This document shows, piece by piece, positions 52,425 to 60,532 of a stretch of DNA of 64,000 bases. The stretch covers positions 248,001 through 312,000 of the forward strand of contig NZ_RPFW01000006.1 in NCBI RefSeq assembly GCF_007827045.1. Direction: 5' to 3'. The translations under genes and the position numbers were made by a program. This DNA is from Trebonia kvetii. GTDB lineage: Bacteria; Actinomycetota; Actinomycetes; Streptosporangiales; Streptosporangiaceae. The notes below the pieces were generated by a model. It made no database searches. It saw nothing but the letters and a program-made list of their open reading frames with translations, and was not told where the DNA came from. The number at the start of each line of letters is the position of its first letter. Within the stretch, counting starts at the first letter, position 1.

Positions 52425-53614
52425 ATGACGCAGGTGCCGCACGAATCCGTGCCGGTCGTCATTGTCGGCGGCGGCGTATCCGGGCTGACCGCCGCGATGC
52501 TGCTGCGGTCCTGCGGGATCAACAGCGTGATCCTCGAACGCCAGACGCGCGCCCGGGTGGAAGAGCGCCAGCGTGCCGGGCTTGTCGAGCACCGGGCGGT
52601 CCGCATGTTCGAGCAGTGGGGGCTCGGCCGTGTTCTGCACGGCTTCCCGTCGAACAACCTGCTCGAGGTCCGCGTCGACGGGCAGAGCCGGCTGCTCACC
52701 GAGGACCTGCCCGACATCGGCGCCGCCGGGAAGTCGGTTCTGCAGCAGGCCCTGGTGCGCGGCCTCGTCGCCGCCTTCCTCGCCGACGGCGGTGACCTGC
52801 GCTTCGAGGCGGCCGACGTGGCGCTGCACGGGATTGACTCCGATAGGCCCGTGGTCAGCTACACCGACAGAGACGGGCAGGCCCGCAAGATCGAATGCGA
52901 CTTCGTGGCTGGCTGCGACGGCGACCGGGGGATAAGCGCCGCGAGCATCCCGTCCGTCGTGACCGCGGTGCACCGATATGACTACGGCATCCACTGGCTG
53001 ACCGTGCTCGCCGACGCGCCCGCGCCGAGGTACGCGCTGATGGCGGCCGGAGAGCGCGGGTACGCGGCCCATTCGCGCGCGGACCGCGGGCCAGCCGGTT
53101 CTACCTGCACGTCGCCGCAGAGGACACGGTGACGGACTGGCCGGACGAGCGAATCTGGGCCGAGCTCACCCACCGCCTGCACCAGCCGGACCTGCCCACC
53201 GGGCCGGTCACCGCGACCGAGATCTTCCCGCTGCGAAGTTCGATCCGCGAGCCGATGAGCCACGGCCGGCTGTTCCTGCTCGGCGACGCCGCGCCCATCA
53301 TTCCGCCGATGGGCGCCAAGGGCATGAACCTTGCCCTGTTCGACGCCGAGGTGTTCGCCTCCGCCGTCAGGGACTACACCGCGACTGGCGACGAATCGGG
53401 GTTGCGTGGCTACTCGGACACCTGCCTGGCCCGGACCTGGCGTTACCAGGAGTACTCCAACTGGCTTGCCGACATGATGCACGGCGCGTCTGGCTCACCG
53501 GTCGGCGGCGGTGACTCCTTCCGCCAGCGGATCATGCGGGCCCGCCTGGAACGGCTGCTGTCCTCCGAGGTGGCCGCGCGTTACTACGCGGAGATGTTCA
53601 CCGGCCTCGGCTGA
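52425..53614 (+). pseudogene. pobA: 4-hydroxybenzoate 3-monooxygenase, frameshifted
   Basis: Two adjacent frames together encode one PobA-type flavoprotein hydroxylase of ~397 residues. The first (52425 to ~53071) has FAD motif VGGGVSG (15-20), RQRAGLVEHRAV, and DG motif GCDGDRG. The second (to 53614) holds FARGPRASRFYLHV, LLGDAAPIIPPMGAKGMNLALFDAEV (NAD(P)H/FAD motif GDAAP) and the family C-terminus. Inserting one base at 53071/53072 restores AQFARGPRASRF. The product of the first frame stops after 235 residues. p-Hydroxybenzoate hydroxylation to protocatechuate would be lost unless this is a sequencing error. Confidence 0.88.
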
Positions 53615-54493
53615 GTCTGCCGGCTTGGCGCGGCCGATCCTGATCCGGCTGCTGCTCGCCGCGAGAACCGAGCCGATCAGGATCAGCGGGAAGCCGATCC
53701 CCATGCCCGCCGTGAACCGCTCGTTGAGCAGCAGCAGGCCGAGCGCCACCGCGACCGCCGGGTTCACGTAGGTGATGACCGTCGCCCGGGCCGGACCTAT
53801 CTCGCTGATCAGCGCGAAAAAGAGCACGAATGCCAGCGCGGTGCAGACGAGGCCGAGCACCGCGATCGACACGACGCCGCTCGCGGCCACGTGACTCGGC
53901 CAGTGGGTGAGTCCGTACGGAGCCCACGCTAGTGCGGAAAGCAGCAGCGCCGCGGAGACCACGGGAATGCTCGGCAGGTCGGAGAGCGTCTTGGCCATGA
54001 TGATCGGGGCGGTCGCGTAGCCGACGGCGACAAGGCCGACCTCGACGAGGGCGATCGCGCTGAGGCTTCCGATGTCCAGGCCGACGAGCAGCCCAACCCC
54101 GAGAAGCCCGAGCAGCAGTCCGGCCCAGCGCCGCCCGTCGACGTGGTCTCCGGTGCCGGCGATACGCCCGGCCACGACGCCGACCAGCGGCACGGCGGCG
54201 ACGAGCAATCCGGTCAGCGCGCTCGGCAGGTGCTGCTCCGCGTCACCGAGCAGCAGCCACGGAATCGCGATCTCGATCGCGGCGAACGCGACGAGCGGCT
54301 TCCAGCGCCGCAATACCGGGCCGTATCCTCCGGACCGCAGGGCGAACGGCACCAGCACAAGGCCGCCCACCACCGTGCGCAGGAAGACAAGCGTTCCAGG
54401 CGCCACATCGCGGACCGCCACCCGGATCAGCAGGTAGGGGATCCCCCAGATCACGCACATCGCAGCGAACAGGATCCAGCCACGACGGCTCAC
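53495..54493 (-). CDS. EamA-family (DMT) transporter
   Basis: A 332-residue protein with ten membrane spans in two EamA repeats (VIWGIPYLLIRVAV near the start; VITYVNPAVAVALGLLLLNERFT in the second). Exports metabolites in relatives. The last ~45 residues, after SSRIRIGR, are unusual and overlap the 3' end of the convergent pobA pseudogene by 120 bp. The start is a GTG at 54493. Confidence 0.87.
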   Translation of the reverse strand: MSRRGWILFAAMCVIWGIPYLLIRVAVRDVAPGTLVFLRTVVGGLVLVPFALRSGGYGPVLRRWKPLVAFAAIEIAIPWLLLGDAEQHLPSALTGLLVAAVPLVGVVAGRIAGTGDHVDGRRWAGLLLGLLGVGLLVGLDIGSLSAIALVEVGLVAVGYATAPIIMAKTLSDLPSIPVVSAALLLSALAWAPYGLTHWPSHVAASGVVSIAVLGLVCTALAFVLFFALISEIGPARATVITYVNPAVAVALGLLLLNERFTAGMGIGFPLILIGSVLAASSSRIRIGRAKPADSAEAGEHLRVVTRGHLGGQQPFQAGPHDPLAEGVTAADR

Positions 54494-54579
54494 GACGCAC
54501 GCCCCGATTCAACGCATTTCCCCGGCATGTCCAGCACGTTTCTTGACAGCGCCAGAGAAGGCGGAAACCTTCCCACTAC

Positions 54580-55113
54580 TCAGCCGAATGTGATGGCGGC
54601 GGCGGGGATGACGCTGACCTCGCGATCGGGGTAGTCAACCCAGCTGAGTACCTGGTTGTAGCGGGCGACGATGCTCTCGACGCTGAGCAGGGAATCGCCT
54701 GCTTCCACCGGAGTGGAATGCCCGTCCTCGACCAGCGTCAGGTCATACCCACGGCTGAGGGCGGCACGACAGGTGGAGTCGATGCAGAACTCGGTGGCCA
54801 GCCCGGTGACGATGACACGGCTGACGTCCAGATCGCGTAGCCGTTTGTCGAGATCAGTCCCGATGAAGCTGTCGGCGTTGCGTTTGGCCAGCAGGACATC
54901 GCCATCACGAGGGGCGATCGGCTCGGCCAGCCGCCAATCGGGTTCACCGGGAACAAGGTCAGCGGCCTCATGCTGGATCACGAAAACCGGCCGGCCGGCG
55001 GCACGGGCCCGATCGGCCAGCCCCGCCAAGCGCGCGGTCAGCGCATCGGCGTCAGGAACCTCGGCGAGTATGCCCGCCTGCATGTCAATGATGAGCACGG
55101 CTTCTCCGGCCAT
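54580..55113 (-). CDS. Isochorismatase-family cysteine hydrolase
   Basis: A 177-residue hydrolase with the catalytic triad of the family: Asp10 (IIDMQ), Lys77 (LLAKRNADSF) and Cys110 (TEFCIDSTCR), with the cis-peptide TGLATE region. Members hydrolyse amides, such as nicotinamide, or isochorismate. Substrate not predictable. Single gene with probable own promoter. Confidence 0.9.
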   Translation of the reverse strand: MAGEAVLIIDMQAGILAEVPDADALTARLAGLADRARAAGRPVFVIQHEAADLVPGEPDWRLAEPIAPRDGDVLLAKRNADSFIGTDLDKRLRDLDVSRVIVTGLATEFCIDSTCRAALSRGYDLTLVEDGHSTPVEAGDSLLSVESIVARYNQVLSWVDYPDREVSVIPAAAITFG

Positions 55114-55256
55114 GGCGGCATTCTAGACACACCGAGTAAAGGCTGAACCGTCTGCTTGGCGGCAGCGCTGAAAATCCACGCCTTCGCGCGTCGCTCCAAG
55201 CATGGCTCCCGCTGTCCCACCTGTGACAGGTCTGGCGACCTGATTGGATTGAGCTC

Positions 55257-55493
55257 ATGGGAGACGACTACCCGCGGCTTCTGGTGGATCGGGACGTCTC
55301 GCCTGATACCTACCCCAGCGGTATGGCGCGGGATATGGGCGGCGGCATGCAGCTGTACATCTTGCGCCCTGGCGTTCCCGGTCGCCCGGACTTGGTGCGG
55401 ATCTTTGATGAAGCGCCGCCTGACCAGTTGGCGACAGTCGATGAGCAGCGGGCATTCCATCAAGCATGGCTAGCTGAACGAAGGACGCAGTGA
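55257..55493 (+). CDS. Small hypothetical protein
   Basis: A 78-residue acidic protein (GDDYPRLLVDRDVSPDTYP..., ending FHQAWLAERRTQ) with no recognised motif. GC content is visibly lower than in the core operons. A 32-codon frame follows, overlapping its stop as GTGA, an arrangement typical of two-gene accessory modules. No strong ribosome site. Confidence 0.5.
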   Translation: MGDDYPRLLVDRDVSPDTYPSGMARDMGGGMQLYILRPGVPGRPDLVRIFDEAPPDQLATVDEQRAFHQAWLAERRTQ

Positions 55494-55588
55494 CCAGGCG
55501 AGACGCGCACGCTGACCCATTCTCGTCCACGGAGCGCACGCCCGCGACCATCGCCGCTCTTGACAGGTTCAAGGCCAATGCCACTTAG
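55490..55588 (+). CDS. Very small ORF coupled to the preceding gene
   Basis: GTG 55490 overlaps the previous stop (GTGA). The 32-residue product (TRRDAHADPFSSTERTPATI...) is basic at the N-terminus and ends DRFKANAT. No homology recognised. Coding status rests only on the overlap and composition. Confidence 0.35.
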   Translation: MTRRDAHADPFSSTERTPATIAALDRFKANAT

Positions 55589-55797
55589 CCTGAGTTGATC
55601 ATGCCTACGCAGGGTGCACGGAGAGACATGTACTGACTTCGGGGTGAAAGTGCGCCCGATTCGGCCCGGTTTGTTCCCCCAAACTCGGTATACCTTGACC
55701 CACGGCACCCCTACGGCAGGAGGCCGGGGGCACCATCCGCCCGATTTGCCGTGTTTGCCGGGCGGAGATAGGGGCTTGCTGCTGCACGGGCATGAAG

Positions 55798-55829
55798 AAG
55801 GCCGGTTTCCGACACCGGAACCGGCCTTT
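55798..55829 (-). terminator. Intrinsic terminator downstream of a tRNA fragment
   Basis: On the minus strand AAAGGCCGGTTCCG pairs with CGGAAACCGGCCTT (one bulged base), about 10 bp after the tRNA fragment 3' end. It looks like the native terminator of that tRNA gene. Confidence 0.7.
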
Positions 55830-55838
55830 GATCTGCGG

Positions 55839-55880
55839 TGGAGCTTACGGGACTCGAACCCCTGACCACCTGTTTGCAAA
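55839..55880 (-). other. 3' half of a tRNA-Ala(TGC): candidate integration (att) scar
   Basis: Read on the minus strand: anticodon loop TTTGCAA, 3' anticodon stem ACAGG, variable loop, T arm AGGGG-TTCGAGT-CCCGT (one G-G mismatch), acceptor 3' strand AAGCTCC and discriminator A. The T at position 70 would give the G3-U70 pair of tRNA-Ala. The 5' half is absent: upstream bases GTACT cannot pair with ACAGG. Integrases of actinobacterial mobile elements cut tRNA genes in just this way, leaving a 3' fragment with its terminator. Confidence 0.65.
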
Positions 55881-56122
55881 AGTACGCGCACGTTGTCGGT
55901 ATACCGTCGCTCGCCTGGGGATCAACCTCGCGCAGGTCTGCTTCGATCGGCGTCTGTCGGGCCTCGTTGTGGTCAGGTGCGGTGGTCACCTAGACCACAA
56001 ATTTCGAACGTGCCCGTTGTGCTGGACCTGCGGGACTGCTTCCACGACCAGGACAATCAGCGCGAGAGGCAGGTCAAAGAGAACGTCGTATGGGTGCTGT
56101 CGGCCCAGCGCCTCGCAGGGCC

Positions 56123-56600
56123 GTGGCGCTGCAGGCGGAGATCGACGACCTCGACACTCAGCTCACCCCGCTCGTCACCTCCGTCGCCCCGGAGCTGCTG
56201 GCACTGCCCGGTGTCGGGGTGGAGACCGCCGGGCAGCTGCTGGTCACAGCCGGATGACACCGGGAACGGCTCCGGTCCGAGGCTTCCTTCGCCCGGTTGT
56301 GCGGCGCCGCGCCGATCCCGGTGTCATCCGGGCGGACTGACCGGCACCGGCTGCATCGCGGCGGCGACCGGCAGGCAAACAGCGCCCTGTGGCGGATCGC
56401 CCGGGTCCGCATGGGCTGCTATCAAGAGACCAGGGACTACGTGGCCCGGCGCACTGCCGAGGGAAAGACCAAGACCGAGATCATGCGCTGCCTGGAGCGC
56501 TATATCGCGCGCGAAATCTTCCCCCACCTGCTCACCGCCGCCCCTCCGACGTCCCGGCCCGACCAGAACCTGGCCGGGCTGGGTAGATCGCGGAAGAACA
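56123..56600 (+). pseudogene. IS110-family transposase remnant (C-terminal part)
   Basis: The plus-strand frame encodes the IS110 C-terminal Tnp_20 domain: LTPLVTSVAPELLALPGVG, ETAGQLLVTAG, then an in-frame TGA at 56255, then RLRSEASFARLCGAAPIPVS, SSGRTDRHRLHRGGDRQANS, ARRTAEGKTKTEIMRCLERY and IAREIFPHLL. The N-terminal DEDD catalytic domain is missing. Inactive by truncation and nonsense mutation. Confidence 0.85.
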
Positions 56601-56641
56601 CGTGCTCCGGGTCTACTTCGCCGAGACCTGTGAGCACAGGC

Positions 56642-57076
56642 TCAGTCGAGGCAGAACTCGTTGCCCTCGATGTCCTGCATCACGAGGCACGACTCGTTGT
56701 CGTCATCGGCGGGCAGCAGTCGCACGCGTACTGCGCCCAGGGGGATCAGCCGTGCGCATTCGGCCTCCAGGGCGGCTAGGCGCTCCTCGCCCGCGAGCCC
56801 GGTGCCGACCCGCACGTCGAGATGCACCCGGTTCTTGACTGCCTTGCCTTCTGGAACGCGCTGGAAGTACAGCCGTGGTCCCGCACCGGTGGGATCGGTG
56901 CAGGCGAACCAGGAACCCTGCTCCTCGGGCGGTAGCGTGCGATTGAAGTCGTCCCAGGTGGCGAAACCTTCCGGTGGCTGCGGGGGGACGTAACCCAGCA
57001 CCTCGCACCAGAAACGGGCGACGCGCTCAGGGTCAGCGCAGTCGAAGGTAACCTGGAACTGTTTGACCGATGCCAT
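56642..57076 (-). CDS. VOC-family (glyoxalase/bleomycin-resistance fold) protein
   Basis: A 144-residue protein with paired beta-alpha-beta-beta-beta motifs: QVTFDCADPERVARFWCEVL at the start, KNRVHLDVRVG in the middle and MQDIEGNEFCLD at the end, the pattern of actinobacterial VOC proteins. Metal ligands may include the His of RVHLD and the Glu of GNEFC. Substrate unknown. Single gene in a transposon-rich area. Confidence 0.85.
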   Translation of the reverse strand: MASVKQFQVTFDCADPERVARFWCEVLGYVPPQPPEGFATWDDFNRTLPPEEQGSWFACTDPTGAGPRLYFQRVPEGKAVKNRVHLDVRVGTGLAGEERLAALEAECARLIPLGAVRVRLLPADDDNESCLVMQDIEGNEFCLD

Positions 57077-57199
57077 CAGAACACCGTAGAGGAGCCACCG
57101 CAGCCGCTGCTGCGCGGGCCGACATCTAGTGCGTTCGGCCGGGACGCTGACCGCTTGACAGCAATAAGAGCATCAGTTACTCGCTGGGGTCCATGTCGG

Positions 57200-57300
57200 G
57201 CTCCGCTTGATGTGCGACACGGCGGATTCAAGCGGTGTGCGCAACGAGTTCGGCGAGCTTTTCCGATGGTGTCATGAATCCGAGTGTTTTGCGCACCGTG
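57200..57300 (-). mobile_element. IS30-type element remnant: one end and transposase C-terminus
   Basis: On the minus strand 57228-57293 encodes RKTLGFMTPSEKLAELV followed by AHTA and a stop, the conserved C-terminus of IS30-family transposases. Immediately outside it (57200-57220) is a 21-bp terminal repeat containing CTTGATGTGCGACAC. The rest of the transposase is gone; at 57301 a second terminal repeat begins. Confidence 0.7.
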
Positions 57301-57990
57301 GCTTCACTTGATGTGCGACACTCTCACCGCGCTCTTCTGAGCCAATGCGATGGCGCTGGAACCGGCAGTCTCCCTCGAACGTCAAATTGGCATGAGGGTA
57401 TCGGTCGTTCTCCTGGCTCTCGCGGTTGCCGGGTGCGCCAGCGGTAGCTATGCCAGCGGTCACGCGTCGGCCGCCGCACCGCGCGATTCTCCGGCGCTGG
57501 TCTCAGTTCAGGTGCAGGTGCCGTCACGGACGATGGAGGCCGGATCTTCCATGCTCGCGCACATCGTCGTCGACAACAGGACGGGCCACGCTATCCACGC
57601 CTACGGCTGCGGGCAGCTTTTTGCGCTCGCGCTCGGGAGCAGCAGCCACCCTGCCGGAGTAGGCTGGCCCGCCTGCCTGCAGCCTCTCACCATCGCGATG
57701 GGCAAATCCAGCTATCCGGAGACGATCACAGCGAGCTACTGCAGTTGTGGTGGTACGGGAAGCCCACCCCTGCCTGCGTGCCTGCCCGGCGGGGGACCGC
57801 CCCCGCTCCCCGCTGGGATGTACCGCGTCGTGTTCTTCCAGTCCAGGAATATCGTCTCAGCTCCGGCTCCCATTCCGGTGCGAGTCACGCCCCGATCATG
57901 ACATCGGGCGGCAGCTCGCGGCGCACGAAGGGAAGCCAGGGTGTGTCGCACATCAAGCGGGGCCGATGTGTGTCGCGCATCAAGTGAAGC
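57301..57990. mobile_element. Terminal-repeat-bounded cassette carrying a lipoprotein gene
   Basis: A 21-bp sequence at 57301-57321 (core CTTGATGTGCGACAC) recurs inverted at 57970-57990 with one mismatch. A second inverted copy at 57943-57963 matches the IS30 remnant end at 57200-57220, also with one mismatch. Inside there is no transposase, only a lipoprotein gene. The layout fits a non-autonomous passenger element, or nested IS insertions, movable by an IS30-type enzyme in trans. No target duplication is obvious. Confidence 0.6.
57392..57901 (+). CDS. Lipoprotein of unknown function within an IS-flanked cassette
   Basis: A 169-residue protein with signal peptide and lipobox AVAGC (Cys ~15). 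The mature part begins with a Ser/Ala linker and has one beta-sandwich-like domain (VPSRTMEAGSSMLAHIVVDN, AIHAYGCGQLFAL, ending YRVVFFQSRN...VRV) with several Cys residues, including YCSCGG. The domain resembles the C-terminal half of the protein at 61926-62588. The ATG at 57392 is preferred; the frame opens at 57350. Confidence 0.65.
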   Translation: MRVSVVLLALAVAGCASGSYASGHASAAAPRDSPALVSVQVQVPSRTMEAGSSMLAHIVVDNRTGHAIHAYGCGQLFALALGSSSHPAGVGWPACLQPLTIAMGKSSYPETITASYCSCGGTGSPPLPACLPGGGPPPLPAGMYRVVFFQSRNIVSAPAPIPVRVTPRS

Positions 57991-58037
57991 TAGGCAACCG
58001 GCGCTACACAGCTCGGCAATTCGATGATCCCGCCCTG

Positions 58038-58610
58038 TCAAACTGCGGCTACCTGTTTAGCCGCAGTAGTGCCTTTTCGTGCCGATGCGGTTATCAGGGC
58101 GATCATGACAGCGCCCACCGCGAGTTGACCGCCTGCCGCGAAGAGAGCTTGCCAGTATGGCGTGCCCGGTGCCCAGCAAGAGGGGCCGAGCTCACTCCCA
58201 TCGGGGCCCAGGGGGGAAGCCCTGAACAGCAGGCGGTAATCATGAATGATCAGGAAGCCGACCGCGGCACCTGCGACCAGCAGGATAAGCCAGCAGGCCG
58301 CTGACCACCACCGGTGACGGGCATGCCGGAGCAGATGGATCGGGCCGAGGACGAGCAGAATCACCGGACCCCCCACCCACGCGGCCAGCAGCACTACCCA
58401 CGCCAGTACCCAGGGCCAATCAAGAAAGACAGCACCGTACCCCGTCGCTATCGAGACAGGCCGGATGGACGCGTAAAAGAAATACCCGCCGCCAGCGACG
58501 AATGGCAGTGAGTACAGGAGCACGACCGCGAGGGCACATGCCCCGGCCCAGCCGACGTCCGGCTTCGGCGCCGAGCTGGCGGTTACTAGTGAGTCGGCAG
58601 GCAGCTCCAT
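58038..58610 (-). CDS. Four-span membrane protein of unknown function
   Basis: A 190-residue protein with four hydrophobic helices (~24-50, ~67-95, ~102-125 and ~155-178) and short basic loops (LRHARHRW), C-terminus cytoplasmic. The start is the ATG at 58610; the frame extends upstream to 58868 with low-quality sequence. No family recognised. Confidence 0.65.
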   Translation of the reverse strand: MELPADSLVTASSAPKPDVGWAGACALAVVLLYSLPFVAGGGYFFYASIRPVSIATGYGAVFLDWPWVLAWVVLLAAWVGGPVILLVLGPIHLLRHARHRWWSAACWLILLVAGAAVGFLIIHDYRLLFRASPLGPDGSELGPSCWAPGTPYWQALFAAGGQLAVGAVMIALITASARKGTTAAKQVAAV

Positions 58611-58707
58611 GGGGCCCCGACGACAGATCCTCTCGCCTCGGTGCTGTCCCGACGTCTGCCCACGCTCACCGCGCGTACGCCAGCTGGCCAGAGGAACGGC
58701 GCAGCTA

Positions 58708-59232
58708 CTAGTTGAGCAGCCGTTCCCACAAGATCTCGTCGCGCCAGGCCCCGGCGGTGAAGATACGCGCTCGGAGGACCCCGCACGGCAGGAACCCGTT
58801 ATTGCGGAGCACATGCTGTGAGCCCAGATTGTCCATCTGGGTAATGGCCTCGGCGCGATGCAGCTCAAGCTCAGTGATCATCATCTCGACCGCCAGGCTG
58901 ACCGCACGCGTGGCATGTCCCTGTCCCTGATACTGGTACGCGATCCAGTAACCCAGCTCCGCCTTCCGCCACGCGCTGCGCAGGATGTTCTGAACCGTTA
59001 CCTGCCCAATGACAACATCGTCCGCCAGGACCACGCCCGGCCATACCTCGCCGTTATGATGCCTCGTAATCATGCTTTTGATGCGACTGCGCTGCTCGGC
59101 CGGGGTGTAGAACTCGGGCGGGCGCTCCGGATCCCACCGGGCGAAGGCTTCGGCATCGCGACCCAGGTGGGCGGCCAGCGCTTCCGCGTCGTCTGGCTCA
59201 ACCAGACGGATACTGGTTCGTGGCGTGTTCAT
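58708..59232 (-). CDS. GNAT acetyltransferase, RimJ/RimL type
   Basis: A 174-residue N-acetyltransferase: SIRLVEPDDAEALAAHL at the start, ELGYWIAYQYQGQGHATRAV (acetyl-CoA loop) and NLGSQHVLRNNGFLPCG. Such enzymes acetylate N-termini of ribosomal proteins or small amines. ATG 59232 follows AGGTGA closely; ATG 59253 is an alternative. Confidence 0.88.
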   Translation of the reverse strand: MNTPRTSIRLVEPDDAEALAAHLGRDAEAFARWDPERPPEFYTPAEQRSRIKSMITRHHNGEVWPGVVLADDVVIGQVTVQNILRSAWRKAELGYWIAYQYQGQGHATRAVSLAVEMMITELELHRAEAITQMDNLGSQHVLRNNGFLPCGVLRARIFTAGAWRDEILWERLLN

Positions 59233-59342
59233 GTCACCTGGTTTCGTTCGCATGGGCCAATCGGCAACGGAGCGTATCGCAGGATGCGGTAGGAGATGGC
59301 GTGCGGCGTAGCCAGTCGCCCTTGAACCCGTAGAGAAAATTG

Positions 59343-59831
59343 TCACAGATACTCGCGGTAGTTTAGGTCCCAGGATTCGTAGTAGGGGTCGGCGACTGCG
59401 GGCACGGTGATCTGGGCGCCGTCGGCGAAGTCGACAGTAAGTGTGCCGAGTGCATTGATCGGGTTGCCGTTGCTGTCATGCTCGACCGTTTCGTCGCCGT
59501 CGACGGTGACGCTTGTGATGGTCCCTCCGCGCAAGTCGATGACGGGCGCGAGCGTGGTGCGGCTTGTCTGTGGGTTGAGGTTATGGATCGTGCCATCAGA
59601 GCTGCGTAGCACGAACGGTGAAAAGATAACCAGGTCGAGATGGACGCGGATACTCCCGTTGTCCGCCTGGTGGAGCAGCTCAAGATGGGTCTGGTAGTCG
59701 AATTTGATCTGGAAGACCTGAGAGCCGATGAGGCTGGCGGGCGTCTGCACTGCGATCCCCCCGGCCTGTCGGGAGCGGTGTCGCTTTATCCATTCGTACA
59801 TGCGGCGGTCCCGTTGGTATTTGAGCAGCAA
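59343..59831 (-). CDS. Hypothetical beta-rich protein, possibly DUF6188/immunity-like
   Basis: A ~162-residue protein. The N-terminal ~25 residues are basic and possibly spurious (a start nearer residue 11 is possible). The rest is a beta-rich domain: VFQIKFDYQTHLELL, DLVIFSPFVL, LAPVIDLRGGTITSVTVDG, LTVDFADGAQITVPAVADP, ending YYESWDLNYREYL. The closing DG-x-I-x-V-P...YE-W pattern is reminiscent of small immunity-type DUFs, not proven. Confidence 0.6.
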   Translation of the reverse strand: MLLKYQRDRRMYEWIKRHRSRQAGGIAVQTPASLIGSQVFQIKFDYQTHLELLHQADNGSIRVHLDLVIFSPFVLRSSDGTIHNLNPQTSRTTLAPVIDLRGGTITSVTVDGDETVEHDSNGNPINALGTLTVDFADGAQITVPAVADPYYESWDLNYREYL

Positions 59832-59851
59832 GATCGCGCTGCTCGGCGATC

Positions 59852-60351
59852 CTAATACTTGGGCGTGACAGGCTCAGGGAAGGTATTGGCCCAATCCCTC
59901 AGCACGTCAGCGGCTAGAGTACGCAGTGATTCGTCTGCGCTGGCTTCCGGTAGCGAGCGCTGGTCCGTATTGGTGGCTAGCTCGCGGTAGAGCTGGAGGT
60001 CTTCGAACCCGTACGTTGCTACGTCGTAGCTGGTGGCTCCGAACACGAGGCGTGATACGCGCGCCCAGTAGCAGGCGGTCAGGCACATCGGGCATGGTTC
60101 GCTGCTGCTGTAGAGCACGCTGCCGGGCAGCAGGTGGCGCTTGAGCTTCTGCGCCGCGTTCCGGAGTGCCATGACTTCGGCGTGCGCGGGTCGATAAGTT
60201 CGATGACGCTGCTGGTGCCTTCGCTGACTACCTCGCCGTCAAGGACGAGGATCGCTCCGAAGGGCGTCTTCCCCTGGTCCTCAAGGGCGCGCCGGGAAAG
60301 CTCAATGGCCACGCGAAGGTAGGTTTCGTCAATCGGTGTGAGCGACGACAT
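59852..60351 (-). pseudogene. CMP/dCMP- or guanine-deaminase-type zinc deaminase, frameshifted
   Basis: Two minus-strand frames join to one ~166-residue deaminase: SSLTPIDETYLRVAIELSRR and GKTPFGAILVLDGEVV in the first, then (after a break near 60,190) AHAEVMALRNAAQKLKRHL, SSSEPCPMCLTACYWARV in the second. One missing base inside the AHAE zinc motif segment causes the shift; restoring it gives IDPAHAEV. Zinc ligands His and PCPMC cysteines are otherwise intact. Nonfunctional unless the base loss is an error in this sequence. Confidence 0.82.
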
Positions 60352-60532
60352 CGGCGCTACTTCTTTCGCTTCTGCGGAGGGTTGGGCCACGGCTTGAGCG
60401 GCGTGACGAACGGGTTCCGGCTGTTTGACCCGTAAGGATGGCCCGGGCAAGCGCTGAATTGGGCGGTCTGCGTGCCTGCTGTGCTCTATCCGGTGCCGGA
60501 GTTTGTCTTTGCCAGGGCGGCCGCCTGGTGTT

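Noticed and set aside
55711-55989. Small minus-strand protein gene across the tRNA fragment
   Set aside because: Its central part is simply the translated tRNA sequence; no ribosome site.
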